Source: Stieleria magnilauensis (lineage in GTDB: Bacteria > Planctomycetota > Planctomycetia > Pirellulales > Pirellulaceae). Taken from it: a stretch of 64,000 bases of DNA. The translations under genes were made by a program, and so were the position numbers. Every line of letters starts with the position of its first letter. Within the stretch, counting starts at the first letter, position 1. Positions 7,856 through 18,000 of the stretch are shown piece by piece. Location: positions 7,442,233 to 7,506,232 of the forward strand of contig CP036432.1 of assembly GCA_007753675.1 (NCBI GenBank), read 5' to 3'. Under the pieces are notes generated by a model. That model saw only the letters and a list, made by a program, of their open reading frames with translations. It was not told the origin of the DNA and ran no database searches.

Positions 7856-10687
7856 ATGAAAACCGACGAACTCCGCGAAAAATATCTCGAATTCTTTGAA
7901 TCCAAGGGCTGCGTCCGAAAGCCCAGCGATGTGTTGGTCCCCACCTGGGACCCCTCGGTCCTGTTCACCCCGGCCGGGATGAACCAGTTCAAGGATCACT
8001 TTCTGGGCAAAGTGAAACTCGATTTCACCCGCGCGACAACCTGTCAAAAATGCCTCCGAACCGGCGACATCGATAACGTCGGCCGGACCGCCTATCACCA
8101 TACCTTTTTCGAAATGCTGGGGAATTTCTCCTTCGGCGACTATTTCAAAAAGGAAGCCATCGCGTGGGCCTGGGAGTTCTTGACAGCGAAAAAGTGGCTG
8201 GCCATCGACCCGGCTAAATTGTCCGTGACGGTCTACAAAGACGATGACCAAGCCTATGACATCTGGAAAGAGTCGATCGGGCTGCCGGACGATCGGATCG
8301 TGCGGATGGACGAAGACGAAAACTTCTGGCCCGCCTCGGCACCCAGCGAAGGCCCCGACGGGGTCTGTGGGCCGTGCAGCGAAATCTATTATCACCTGGA
8401 TGATGGCAGCGACGTCGAAATCTGGAACCTGGTCTTCACCCAGTTCAATCGCGTCGGCGATCCGCCGGACAATCTCAAACCCCTGCCCAGCCAAAACATT
8501 GACACCGGCATGGGCCTGGAACGAACCGCCAGCGTCCTGCAAGGCGTTTCCACCAACTTCCACATCGATTCACTGCGGCCGATCGTCGATGCCGCCGCGG
8601 ACGTCGTCGGCGTGCACTACGACCCGGACAGCGATAACGGTCGGCGCCTGCGGCGGATCACTGACCACGCACGGGCGTGCGCCTTCGCGATCCACGAGAA
8701 CGTCTACCCCGGACGCGACAAGGCCAAGTACGTCGTCCGTCGTCTGATCCGACGCGCGGTGTTGGACGGCTACCAGATGGACCTCCGCGAGCCCTTCCTG
8801 CACAAGCTCGTTGCCGCGGTCGCCGACGCCAGCCGAACCGCGTACCCGGAACTGAGCGAAACGATCCCACGCGTCAGCGAAGTCATCGAGTCGGAAGAGA
8901 ACGCGTTCTTCGGAACGATCGACGGCGGCATGAAACGTATCGGTCAACTGTTCGAAGAGATGAACGAAGAAGACGCGGTGATGGTCCCCGGTAAAGAAGC
9001 CGCGGAACTGAACACGACCTATGGCGTCCCGCCGGAGTTGTTGCAAACCCTCGCCGCCGAGAAGAATTTCACCTTCGATTGGCCGGGCTATCGCGACGCG
9101 ATGCACGAACACGCGATCGCCAGCGGTGCCGGGCAAGTCGAATTGTTCCAGACCGGTCCCCTGGAAACACTCAAGGAAGCTCTGCGTGAAACACCGTTCG
9201 TCGGCTATGACACGACCGAGACGACCGCGACGATCAAGGGCATCATCACCGGCGACGGCAAAGACAAAGACGACGAAGGCCAGTTGCTGAGCCGCATCAG
9301 CCGCCCTGGCGACGCTGAATTCCGTTTGGTGCTCAGCGAATCCCCGTTCTACGGCGAATCGGGTGGCCAGGTCGGCGACATCGGTGTCATCCGCTCGGAT
9401 GATTTCGAATTCATCGTCCACGATACCCAGAAACACGGCGGCCTGATCGTCCACCACGGCAAGCTGACCAAGGGTGAAATCAAAGAAGGCGCGAGCTGCA
9501 AAGCCGTCGTTGATACCGAGCGACGCGGCGCACTCGCCCGCGCCCACTCCGCCACCCACATCCTGCACCACGCACTGCACACCAACATCGGTGACCACGC
9601 CCAACAACAGGGCAGCAAGGTCGAAGAGGATCGTTTGCGTTTCGATTTCACCAACCAAAAACCGATTCCCGACGACGTCTTGGTCAAAATCGAAAGCGAC
9701 GTGATGACGCGGATCGACGAAGACGCCGAGGTCTCGTGGCAGACCATCCCGCTGGCCGAAGCTCGCAAGGCCGGTGCGATGATGTTGTTCGGTGAAAAGT
9801 ACCCCGACCCCGTCCGCATGGTCTCCATCGGCGACTACAGCAAAGAGCTTTGCGCGGGGACGCACGTGACCCGTTCCAGCAGCGTCCAAACGTTTGAATT
9901 GATGGCCGAAGAAAGCGTCTCTGCCGGCACACGTCGAATCGTTGCCCTGACCGGCGCCCGCGCCGAACAGCATCGTCAACAGACGCAAACGTTGCTCGCT
10001 GATATCGCCGCGCGACTCGGTACCGACCCGGCACGCGCCGGCGGTGCGATCGAACAGTTGGCCGGCGAAGTCCGACAACTGAAGAAGGAACTCACCAGCG
10101 GTAAACCGTCCGAGCATGCCGACACGTTTTCCGTCGCCGCGGATTGCCCCGCCGCGGACGTCAGCGATTATCCCAGCGTCCGCGCCAGCGTCCGTGAGAT
10201 CACGCGACGGCTGAACGTCTCTCAAGACGAAGTGCTCGCGCGTATCGATTCGATGCTCGCCGACCGCGCCGGCTTGGTCGCGCAATTAAAAGAAGCCACC
10301 GCCGGCGGAAAGATCACCGCGGATGACTTGATCGGCAAAGGGGAAAAGGTCGGCGACGATTTGATCGTTGTCGCGGAAGTCCCCGGTGCCAACCCGAACG
10401 TCATGCGAGGCTGGATCGATCAGATCCGAAAAAAATCCTCCGGCGGATCGGCCGTGCTGCTCGGTACCGTCCAAGGCGACAAGGTGGTCCTGGTGGGAGG
10501 CCTCAGTCACACGCTGGTCGACAAAGGCTTGAAAGCCGGCCAATGGGTCGGCGCGGCCGCCAAGATGGTCGGCGGTGGCGGCGGTGGTCGCCCCGACATG
10601 GCCCAAGCCGGCGGCAAAGACCCCAGTAAACTGCCCGCCGCACTCGACGCCGCGAAGTCGTCGATGCGGGAACAACTCGGCGCGTAA
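7856..10687 (+). CDS. alaS: Alanine--tRNA ligase
   Basis: The 943-residue enzyme charges tRNA-Ala in the cytoplasm. The class II catalytic core opens with LREKYLEFFESKGC and contains TPAGMNQFKDHF and YHHTFFEMLGNFSFGDYF. The editing domain has the zinc-binding HSATHILHHAL, and CAGTHV supplies the further Cys and His ligands. A coiled DHHA1-type C-terminal domain ends with a Gly-rich GGGGGGRPDM stretch typical of AlaRS. The length is slightly above the usual 870-890 residues because of extended loops in the editing region. The start is the first Met, in the context accc-ATG-aaaacc. Confidence 0.97.
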   Translation: MKTDELREKYLEFFESKGCVRKPSDVLVPTWDPSVLFTPAGMNQFKDHFLGKVKLDFTRATTCQKCLRTGDIDNVGRTAYHHTFFEMLGNFSFGDYFKKEAIAWAWEFLTAKKWLAIDPAKLSVTVYKDDDQAYDIWKESIGLPDDRIVRMDEDENFWPASAPSEGPDGVCGPCSEIYYHLDDGSDVEIWNLVFTQFNRVGDPPDNLKPLPSQNIDTGMGLERTASVLQGVSTNFHIDSLRPIVDAAADVVGVHYDPDSDNGRRLRRITDHARACAFAIHENVYPGRDKAKYVVRRLIRRAVLDGYQMDLREPFLHKLVAAVADASRTAYPELSETIPRVSEVIESEENAFFGTIDGGMKRIGQLFEEMNEEDAVMVPGKEAAELNTTYGVPPELLQTLAAEKNFTFDWPGYRDAMHEHAIASGAGQVELFQTGPLETLKEALRETPFVGYDTTETTATIKGIITGDGKDKDDEGQLLSRISRPGDAEFRLVLSESPFYGESGGQVGDIGVIRSDDFEFIVHDTQKHGGLIVHHGKLTKGEIKEGASCKAVVDTERRGALARAHSATHILHHALHTNIGDHAQQQGSKVEEDRLRFDFTNQKPIPDDVLVKIESDVMTRIDEDAEVSWQTIPLAEARKAGAMMLFGEKYPDPVRMVSIGDYSKELCAGTHVTRSSSVQTFELMAEESVSAGTRRIVALTGARAEQHRQQTQTLLADIAARLGTDPARAGGAIEQLAGEVRQLKKELTSGKPSEHADTFSVAADCPAADVSDYPSVRASVREITRRLNVSQDEVLARIDSMLADRAGLVAQLKEATAGGKITADDLIGKGEKVGDDLIVVAEVPGANPNVMRGWIDQIRKKSSGGSAVLLGTVQGDKVVLVGGLSHTLVDKGLKAGQWVGAAAKMVGGGGGGRPDMAQAGGKDPSKLPAALDAAKSSMREQLGA

Positions 10688-10768
10688 GCGTTGTGCCTGA
10701 CGAGACTTTGGTCGTTCTGGTTCCGTGGTGGATCAAGAATCACTCGGCTCGGTTCGCCAAAGGCGATC

Positions 10769-10837
10769 AACAACATAGCCTGGGGTGAGACCGGATGAGC
10801 CCCGGCGAATCCGGGCGTAACCCCAGGCTATGTTGTT
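10769..10837. repeat. Long intergenic hairpin downstream of alaS
   Basis: Perfect 18-base arms (AACAACATAGCCTGGGGT at 10769-10786 and its complement at 10820-10837) enclose 33 bases that contain a second small hairpin, CCCGG-CGAAT-CCGGG. There is no T-tract after it, so it is more likely a dispersed palindromic repeat than a simple terminator, although it lies between convergent genes (alaS and the TM2 gene) and could act as one. Confidence 0.8.
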
Positions 10838-10913
10838 CATGCCCTTTGGGCAAATGCTGCGGAACGGTTTCCGCCTAAGAGTCGGACTGGGTGCAACATT
10901 CAATTTTTCGAAC

Positions 10914-10930
10914 GCCAGGCGGAGCCTGGC
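10914..10930. repeat. Short palindrome CCAGGC-GGA-GCCTGG (copy 1)
   Basis: A perfect six-base stem with a three-base GGA loop, extended by a flanking G/C pair. The same 15-mer recurs at 30108-30122, and a one-base variant at 61771-61785. Confidence 0.75.
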
Positions 10931-10972
10931 CACGACACAGGACACGCTGAAAGCCTATCCTCCTCCGCTCCC

Positions 10973-11416
10973 CTACTCCCAGGCGTTCAGTTCATCGATC
11001 TGCTCATTCAACGTCAGCAGGTCATAGACGAACCCGACTCCCAGCAGCCCACCGGTCAGCAGGTACAGCACACCGGTAAAGATCTTGCCCATGTACAAGC
11101 GGTGCACACCGAACAGCCCCAGAAACGTGTGCAGCACCCAGCAAAGCGTGTAATCGAACCGTCCCCTGCGGTACCGCCGTGACGCGTCTTCGGCCATCGA
11201 CGGGATCAGGAACAGGTCCACAATCCAGCCGATCAAGAACACGCCGCCGGTGAAAAACCAAATCACCCCCGTGATCGGTCGGCCGAAATAAAACCGGTGA
11301 GCACCAAAGATGCCGAGGATCCAGTAGAGATATCCGATCAGCACCGGGTGGGTCGGCGACGTTTCAGTGGCCACACTGTGGTCGGGGTGGGGATAACTGT
11401 CAGTAGCAGCGTGCAT
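10973..11416 (-). CDS. TM2-domain membrane protein (two TM2 units)
   Basis: The 147-residue protein contains two successive TM2 domains: each has two membrane helices joined by a short loop with a conserved G-x-H-R-x-Y pattern (GAHRFYFGRPITGV and GVHRLYMGKIFTGV), the first followed by IDLFLIP-type residues (WIVDLFLIP). TM2 proteins are inner-membrane proteins with no enzymatic role assigned in bacteria. The start at 11416 was chosen because longer frames to 11617 would overlap the divergent gene at 11575 and give an Arg-rich, non-membrane N-terminus. No strong Shine-Dalgarno is visible. It converges on alaS and diverges from the HD-hydrolase gene. Confidence 0.8.
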   Translation of the reverse strand: MHAATDSYPHPDHSVATETSPTHPVLIGYLYWILGIFGAHRFYFGRPITGVIWFFTGGVFLIGWIVDLFLIPSMAEDASRRYRRGRFDYTLCWVLHTFLGLFGVHRLYMGKIFTGVLYLLTGGLLGVGFVYDLLTLNEQIDELNAWE

Positions 11417-11574
11417 GGCTCGGCGATGCGGTGGAAAGGACGATTGGGTGACAGCGGGAGGTCTTTTTGGCACAACACTCGCCGCCGTTGCTGTGATTCG
11501 CAAATCGTGTTCCAGTCTTGGCATCGGCCGGAACCGTTTCACTGAACTTCCTCCAACCGTAGGAACCCCACACC

Positions 11575-12048
11575 ATGCCTGCGACACTCGAAGACGCAAT
11601 CGCTTTGGCCGCGACACACTTCACCGGAATCACCGACAAATCGGGGCAGCCCTACATTCTGCACTGCATCCGTGTGATGATGGGCGTGGAGTCGCTGGAC
11701 GCCAAAATGGTTGGCGTGCTGCATGATTTGGTCGAAGACACACCAGTCACCCTGGACGATCTTCGATCACACGGATTCAGCGATCGGGTGGTCCAAGGCG
11801 TCGATCTGATGACCCACCGCAGCGAGACGTCGTACCAGGACTACGTGATTCGGTTGCGAGAAAACGAACTCGCCCGGCAAGTCAAATTGTCCGATTTGCG
11901 CGACAACCTCTCCCTGGACCGCGTGTTGCTCCGCGGCGAACGCTTCCAACGAGACCTCTCACGCGTGGGCAAGTACGTGGCGACCCATCGATTCCTGATC
12001 GACGAAATCGACGAAGCTGCCTACCGCGAAATCATGGAGCGTTTGTAG
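11575..12048 (+). CDS. HD-domain phosphohydrolase, (p)ppGpp hydrolase-like
   Basis: This 157-residue single-domain protein resembles the hydrolase half of RelA/SpoT or the small MESH1-type enzymes. It shows GVLHDLVEDTPV, the metal-binding HD motif with the following ED, an upstream LHCIRVM His, and VKLSDLRDNLS, which supplies the final metal-binding Asp. Such enzymes remove pyrophosphate from ppGpp/pppGpp or a related nucleotide; the substrate here is inferred. A weak TAGGAA lies upstream of the ATG. There is no synthetase or regulatory domain. Confidence 0.82.
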   Translation: MPATLEDAIALAATHFTGITDKSGQPYILHCIRVMMGVESLDAKMVGVLHDLVEDTPVTLDDLRSHGFSDRVVQGVDLMTHRSETSYQDYVIRLRENELARQVKLSDLRDNLSLDRVLLRGERFQRDLSRVGKYVATHRFLIDEIDEAAYREIMERL

Positions 12049-12103
12049 CCGCGCTGCCGCTGTTCGCGGAACGGCGCGAGCGGTTCATGCTTCACAGTGG
12101 TGT

Positions 12104-12175
12104 TAGCGGCAGGGCGCAAGCCGTCCGGTCCCTCATCGTTCCCCGAAACACCGGAGGGCTCGCGCCATGCCGCTC
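12104..12175. repeat. TAGCGG-type intergenic palindrome
   Basis: One arm, TAGCGGCAGGGCGC, and its imperfect complement, CGCGCCATGCCGCT, flank CCGTCCGGT and ACCGGAGGG. It belongs to the same family as the copies at 20412, 24576, 38982 and 41542. A partial arm (GCGGAACGGCGCGAGCGG) precedes it at 12067. The 253-base gap it fills shows no other feature. Confidence 0.7.
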
Positions 12176-12334
12176 AAAAAATGCTTCAAAGCGTTGCCCG
12201 AAAGGCGTCGAAGCAAAACGCGCTAGAACCCTCGATTTCCGCCTGCGGCCCTGTCCGGGACAAAACGAGCGCATTTCTGCTAGGATGCTCCGTCCCCCTT
12301 TTTGACTGGTCAATCGCTTGCTGAGACAGCTTTG

Positions 12335-13333
12335 ATGAATGGTTTTCCGGGATCCGCGACGTTCGTGATCCCCACAATGGACGAACAAGACACCGTGGGC
12401 ACGTTGGTCGAAAAGATCGGCGAGGCCTGTCGCGGCATCGACTTGCCCCACGACGTGCTGTTTATCGATGACGGCTCCACCGATCAGACCTGGGCCCGGA
12501 TCGAATCGCTGGCCGACCAACACGATCACGTTCGCGGCATCCGGTTTCGACGAAACTTCGGCAAAGCGGCGGCGCTCTCGGCGGGGTTTGCGCAGGCCAC
12601 CGGCGAGGTCGTGTTCACGATGGACGCCGATTTGCAAGATGATCCGGTGGAGATCCCCGCGTTCATCGACAAACTGAACGAGGGCTTCGACGTCGTCAGC
12701 GGCTGGAAACAGAAACGCAAAGACGCGCTCGACAAGACTCTGCCCAGCAAAGTGTTCAATTGGCTGGTCAGCCGGATGACCGGCGTGCACCTGCACGACC
12801 ACAATTGTGGGTTCAAAGCGTACCGCGGGCCGGTGACCAAAGACGTCACGTTGTACGGCGAGCGACACCGCTTCGTTCCCGTCTTGGCCGCCGCCCGGGG
12901 CTGGCGCGTCGCCGAGATCCCCGTCGTTCACCACGCCCGCCAATTCGGCCGATCCAAGTACGGCGTCTCGCGACTGGCCAAAGGGTTCCTGGACCTGCTG
13001 TCCATCTTTTTCTTGACGACGTTCGGCAAGCGGCCCTTCCATTTTGTCGGGGCGATCGGCTTGCTGTTCTTTTTGACCGGTGGCTTCGGGCTGGTTTATC
13101 TGTCTGCGATGTGGGTGATCTCGCGACAATTGGAATCGATGAAAGACGTTGATCTGCACGCGTCGGCGTTGTTTTACTACTGCATCACCGCGCTGCTGCT
13201 GGGGGCACAGATGTTCCTGGCCGGGCTGTTGGCCGAGTTGATTGTTTCCTTGTCTGAACAGTCCAAGCACCCCTACAGCATTCTGCAAGACACCGACGCG
13301 ACTGCGAGATCGGCCGGCGGAGGTCAGCGATGA
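12335..13333 (+). CDS. Glycosyltransferase family 2, DPM1/GtrB-like, with C-terminal membrane helices
   Basis: The protein starts with a GT-A fold: TFVIPTMDEQDTVGTLV, FIDDGSTDQTW, and the DXD-type metal site MDADLQDDP. HNCGFKAYRG is typical of polyprenyl-phosphate sugar transferases. Two C-terminal hydrophobic hairpins (around FVGAIGLLFFLTGGFGLVYL and ALFYYCITALLLGAQMFLAG) anchor it. It probably transfers a sugar from a nucleotide donor to undecaprenyl phosphate at the inner membrane. The ATG at 12335 was taken rather than a TTG 33 bases upstream. The next gene overlaps its stop by four bases (ATGA), indicating an operon with the polytopic protein that follows. Confidence 0.85.
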   Translation: MNGFPGSATFVIPTMDEQDTVGTLVEKIGEACRGIDLPHDVLFIDDGSTDQTWARIESLADQHDHVRGIRFRRNFGKAAALSAGFAQATGEVVFTMDADLQDDPVEIPAFIDKLNEGFDVVSGWKQKRKDALDKTLPSKVFNWLVSRMTGVHLHDHNCGFKAYRGPVTKDVTLYGERHRFVPVLAAARGWRVAEIPVVHHARQFGRSKYGVSRLAKGFLDLLSIFFLTTFGKRPFHFVGAIGLLFFLTGGFGLVYLSAMWVISRQLESMKDVDLHASALFYYCITALLLGAQMFLAGLLAELIVSLSEQSKHPYSILQDTDATARSAGGGQR

Positions 13334-14898
13334 AAGATGCAAGCGAAACGGGGATTCCGATCGCAGGTGTCTACACGCTGTTGATCGTGATCGCACTGTC
13401 GGTCGTCTCGGGCCGCATCGCCACGGTCATCAGCCGGGAAGGCGACACGCCGTTCTTGAGCGCGAACGATCGATCCCGCTGGTGCACGATTGCCGCGTTG
13501 GTCGAAAACGGAACCTATCAAATCGATCCGTTCCTGGAACGTCGCGGGATCAAACAGAATCGCCGTCCCTGGGCGACGATCGATCTGGTTCGGCATCGCG
13601 GCAGCGACGGACAGTTGCACTACTACAGCAGCAAGCCGCCGCTGCTGCCGACGATCTACGCCGGGGTGTATTGGTGTGTGTCGCGGACCATGGGGATGTG
13701 GCTGAGCGATTACCCGATTTATGTCGGCCGAGTGATCCTTTGGCTGGTCAACGTCCCGACGCTGTTTGTGTTCTTGATCTGCACCATTCTCGCCATCGAC
13801 CGCGTCACGCACTCGGTTTGGGCAAAGTGTTTTCTCGCCGCATCGGTCTGCTTCGGCACGATGTTGCTGCCGTTTTCGATCGCCCTGAACAATCACTTGC
13901 CGGCGGCCGCGTCGGCTGCGGTGGTGCTGTACGTCTTCGTGCGATCGCTCCAGCAGCCGACTGGCCACGGATGGTGGTTGCTAGCCGGACTGGCGGGCGG
14001 ATTCACCGCCGCCAATGAATTGCCGGCGCTGTCGATGACCGTTTTCTGGGGCGGACTGTTGTTGCTGGTCCAGCGGCGGTCACTCCCGGCCTACTCCGCC
14101 GGTGTGCTGATTGTCGCGGTGGCATTTTTTGCGACCAATTGGATCGCCCACCAAAGCCTGCGGCCGCCGTACACGCACCGCGGCGACGGGGAACTGATCA
14201 CCACACTCGACCACGCCAAAACGACTGACGATCAATTGCGATCGGCATTGGCGGCGCACGATTTGGCCTCGGACCAATCCCGGATCGAAACCGGCCCGTC
14301 ACGCGATCCCCAGCGGACCCGGGTGGTCGTCGACGGGAAACAACAATTCGGCCTGATTCGCAGCGCCGACGGACCGTCGCAGCTACGGCATTGGGACGAT
14401 TGGTACGACTATCCATCCAGCTATTGGGTCGACGGGAAACGCCGGGGCGTCGACGTCGGCGAACCGTCGCGACTGGTTTACGCCGCCAACATGACGGTGG
14501 GGCACTACGGGATTTTCTCGCTCACCCCGATCTGGTTGCTGATGCCGATCGGATTGCTCGGATTGCTGTCATCACGCTCCACGGAACTGCGTCTGCTGCT
14601 CGCCGTGATCGCGTTGGCGACGGTTGTTTGTGCGGTGTTTTACGTGCTTCGGCCGGAGATCGACCGCAATTACGGCGGGGTCAGCGTGAGTTTTCGTTGG
14701 ATGCTGTGGTTTGCACCGCTGTGGTTGTTCGCGATCGCCGGGCCTGTAGAGTGGCTCAGTGGTCGTCCGTGGGGGCGGTGGCTGGCGTATGTTTTGCTAG
14801 CAGCCAGTGTGACTTCGATGTCGATCTCGCTCGACGGTCCCTGGCAGTCTCCTTGGCTTTACCGGTTTTGGCAGTATTTGGGCTGGCTCGCCCCGTAA
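13330..14898 (+). CDS. Polytopic membrane protein, possible GT-C-type glycosyltransferase
   Basis: This 522-residue protein has about ten hydrophobic segments. After the first helix comes an acidic periplasmic loop (FLSANDRSRWCTIAALVENG), the place where GT-C enzymes such as ArnT/PMT carry catalytic acidic residues. The family is inferred from topology and from coupling to the GT2 gene, whose lipid-linked sugar product a GT-C enzyme would use; no conserved motif proves it. The start ATG overlaps the preceding TGA. It could also be a flippase or a cell-envelope protein of unknown role. Confidence 0.65.
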   Translation: MKDASETGIPIAGVYTLLIVIALSVVSGRIATVISREGDTPFLSANDRSRWCTIAALVENGTYQIDPFLERRGIKQNRRPWATIDLVRHRGSDGQLHYYSSKPPLLPTIYAGVYWCVSRTMGMWLSDYPIYVGRVILWLVNVPTLFVFLICTILAIDRVTHSVWAKCFLAASVCFGTMLLPFSIALNNHLPAAASAAVVLYVFVRSLQQPTGHGWWLLAGLAGGFTAANELPALSMTVFWGGLLLLVQRRSLPAYSAGVLIVAVAFFATNWIAHQSLRPPYTHRGDGELITTLDHAKTTDDQLRSALAAHDLASDQSRIETGPSRDPQRTRVVVDGKQQFGLIRSADGPSQLRHWDDWYDYPSSYWVDGKRRGVDVGEPSRLVYAANMTVGHYGIFSLTPIWLLMPIGLLGLLSSRSTELRLLLAVIALATVVCAVFYVLRPEIDRNYGGVSVSFRWMLWFAPLWLFAIAGPVEWLSGRPWGRWLAYVLLAASVTSMSISLDGPWQSPWLYRFWQYLGWLAP

Positions 14899-14931
14899 AT
14901 CAGGCACTACTATCGTGTCGTCGGACGGACC

Positions 14932-14969
14932 GCCAATCCGTCTGGCACCCAACAGAAAGACGGATTGGC
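14932..14969. repeat. Intergenic hairpin GCCAATCCGTCT / AGACGGATTGGC
   Basis: Perfect 12-base arms at 14932-14943 and 14958-14969 enclose a 14-base loop; a further CAATCCGTCC follows. It sits between the GT-C-like gene and the AsmA-like gene and could end the upstream transcript, though no T-tract follows. Confidence 0.7.
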
Positions 14970-15015
14970 AATCCGTCCCCACGCTGGCTCGCATTCCACC
15001 GGGGCTAGAGACTCG

Positions 15016-18000
15016 TTGAGCGGCAAGGAAGCCGAATCGAAAGACATCGCAACATCGGGAAAGTCCTCTCGATGGATGGTCGTTGCGCTGTTGATTGCGG
15101 CGATCGTTTTCATCTTTCGCTTCATCGCCCCGCAGACCGTGGGGGAACAGGTCCGACGTCATGTCGAGCAGACGTTTCGCGACCACTATCCCGATCTGGA
15201 AATCTCGATCGGTCGTGGCCGTGTCGAACCCAACATCGGATTGATCCTGGATGACATCCGGATCTTGCAGCCGAGCAAATCCGAGTCGGCGGCGACGCGG
15301 CGGGCGCGCACCTTGAGTGACCGTCTGGGCATCACCGCCGACGCTTCACGCGAGCTGGTGCGGATTGGCCAAATCGTGGTGGTGGCGAGCGCCGACATCT
15401 CAAAACTGCTTGAGAAAGAAAACCCACTGGTCACCCGTCGGATCGTGATCAGCGGCGTTCGCGCCCACGCCTGGCTGGATGAAGACGGCAAGCTCTCTCT
15501 AGAATCGCTGTGGCCAATGCCGACGTTTGGCAAAGTCGCTTGTCCCAGGATGGAGGTTCGCAACGCCAAACTGGTGCTGGCCAACGAGTCCGCGGATTCA
15601 CGCCCGATCGAAATCGATGTCGCCCAAGCGGTGATCTTGAAGCAGTTCGCTTGCGAGACCGATCCCGCCGGATCAGTCGACATCGGGTCTTCGGCCGGAT
15701 CCGCCAGCTCGTGCTCTTCGACGATCACCGCCAATGGCACCGCGGCCTTTGCCGAGCATTTTGCGTTGCAGATCACCAGCGACGGCAAGCAAACCGATGT
15801 GCGGGGTGAAGTCCGCGGCGGAAAACTGACCGGCGAACTGATCGATCGCTTGCCGGCGCAACTGCAGGAAAAACTAAAACCGCTTCGAGGTCTGGAATTG
15901 CTGGCCGACACGACGGCGATCGCGCGGATTCAGCCCGGCCATCCGATCAACTTCGCAACCCGCAGCCGCATTCACGACGGTCGGTTTCGGCACCCCAAGT
16001 CGTCGATGCCGGTCAAAGAGATTCGTGGCGTGCTGAGTTGTCGTCCCAGCGGCGTGCAGCTGGAATCCTGTCAGGCGTTTTGGGGCGACGCGCGGATCAA
16101 GCTGGACGGCTACACCGTGGGTTATTCCCACCCCATCGAAGCTCATCTCGATGTTTCGGCCTACAACCTGTTGCTGGACCAACGGTTCGCCGCCGTGATT
16201 CCCCAGCGGTTGGAAGCCGGATGGAAGAAATTCGAACCGCGCGGATTGATCGACGTCACCAACGCACACTTTGACATCGTCGGCGAGCAGATCGAAACGA
16301 CCGCTGAAATCACCTGCAAGGGCGTCGAGCTGAACTATGAAAAATTCCCCTACCCGGTCCGGCAGATCACCGGAGAGCTGTTGATCAAGGATCAGCGTGT
16401 CCAAACAAAACTGGCCAGCGGGCGGATCGGTGGCCAGCTGATGCAGTGCGTGTTCGACCTGCCGCTGCGTTCCGACTCGCAACAGCAACGCGTGTTCTCG
16501 GTGGCGATGGCCGGACCGATTGCGATTGATGGCGAACTGTTGAACGCGTTGTCGCCGCGCGGGGGCGAGGTCACGGCGCTGGAGCGTTTCATTCGCTCGC
16601 TCAACCCGCTCGGAGCGATCCATCTGGTCCGTGGCACGCTGCGGACCGACGCGGATGGAATCAAGCATCAGGACATGGAATTAAAAGTCAGCGATGCGAC
16701 GCTGCGATTCGACGCCTTTCCCTATCCGCTGTACAACGTCACCGGCGACATTCGGGTCGTCGATGATCACGTGACACTGACGGGATTCCAAGGCTCCAAT
16801 GCCAACGGCGGAGTGATTCGGTGCGAGGGCGACTACCGAATTCCCGCCCGCCGCGACGAACCGGAGAAAACAGAATCCATCGCGTTAACTTCGCGGCCGT
16901 CGTTGGTCTTGGAGTTCGATGCCACCCGCATTTCGCTCGACGAAGCGCTTCGCAGTTCGCTTCCGCCGGCGTCGCAACAGACCTGGGACAACCTCGCTCC
17001 CAGTGGAGTGCTCGATTCGCTGAGCATTCAACTGGTTCGCGACGCCACCGAGAGCCCGTTGAAGCTGAACGTCGCTGCAAATCAATTTGATTCCAAGCGA
17101 ATCGGCTCGGACACCTTGCGATTGCAACCGATCGCCCTGCCGTATCGATTGGACATCGTCGAAGCCGCGGTTCGATACGAAGGCGGACGTGTGATGATCG
17201 ACGCGATTCGCGCCGAGCACGGTCGATCGGCAGTCTCCGCCGACGGTGGCTGTTGGCAGCTCAAGGACGGTCGCTGGTTGCTGAGTGTCGACGTGCACAA
17301 CGGCAGTCGATTGATTCCTGACGCCGAATTGATCAACGCGTTGCCCGAACAGATGCGTGGAGCCATGCGTGGGTTGAACCTCCGCGGACCGGTCGGCCTG
17401 AGTGGACTGACCGAAACGCTGCTCTCCGACGACAGCCACCCCGACCCGATCTTTGGCTGGGACCTGCAGTTGCAATTAGAAGGCAACCGAATCGGCGACG
17501 TCGGGCCGGTGCACGGGCTGCGCGGGGAACTGTCGGTCAAGGGTCGCAAGGACGCCCGCGAGATCGCCGCCGAGGGCGAAGTCCGGATCGATTCGCTGCA
17601 CATCAATGATCTGCAAATCACCCGGCTGCGCGGCCCCTTTCAGATGCTTGACGATCGTCTTCGACTGGGAGGCATGGGTCGCAACGGCGAGTTCCAACAA
17701 CCGATCGAAGGCCGATTGTTCGACGGGACGATTCGCATGGATGGCAACGTGACGCTCTCGGACGCCAATTTTGATGTGCGGCTGGCGCTGATCCAGGCCA
17801 AACTGCCGGTGTTGCTGGCCGAACTGGGCCACGGGATGAGCGATTTGACCGGCTCACTGGTCGGCAGCATGAACCTGGAAGGCGTGCTCGGGACCACCGA
17901 CTTGCTGCGTGGCCAAGGCCATGCCGTCATCACCGATGCAAACCTTTACCAGGTCCCGGTGTTGATGCAATTGTTGAATGTGCTATCGATCACGCCGACC

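Noticed and set aside
8570..10285. A 571-codon open frame antisense to alaS
   Set aside because: It mirrors third-base GC bias of alaS, has no recognised domain, and the sense protein is certain.
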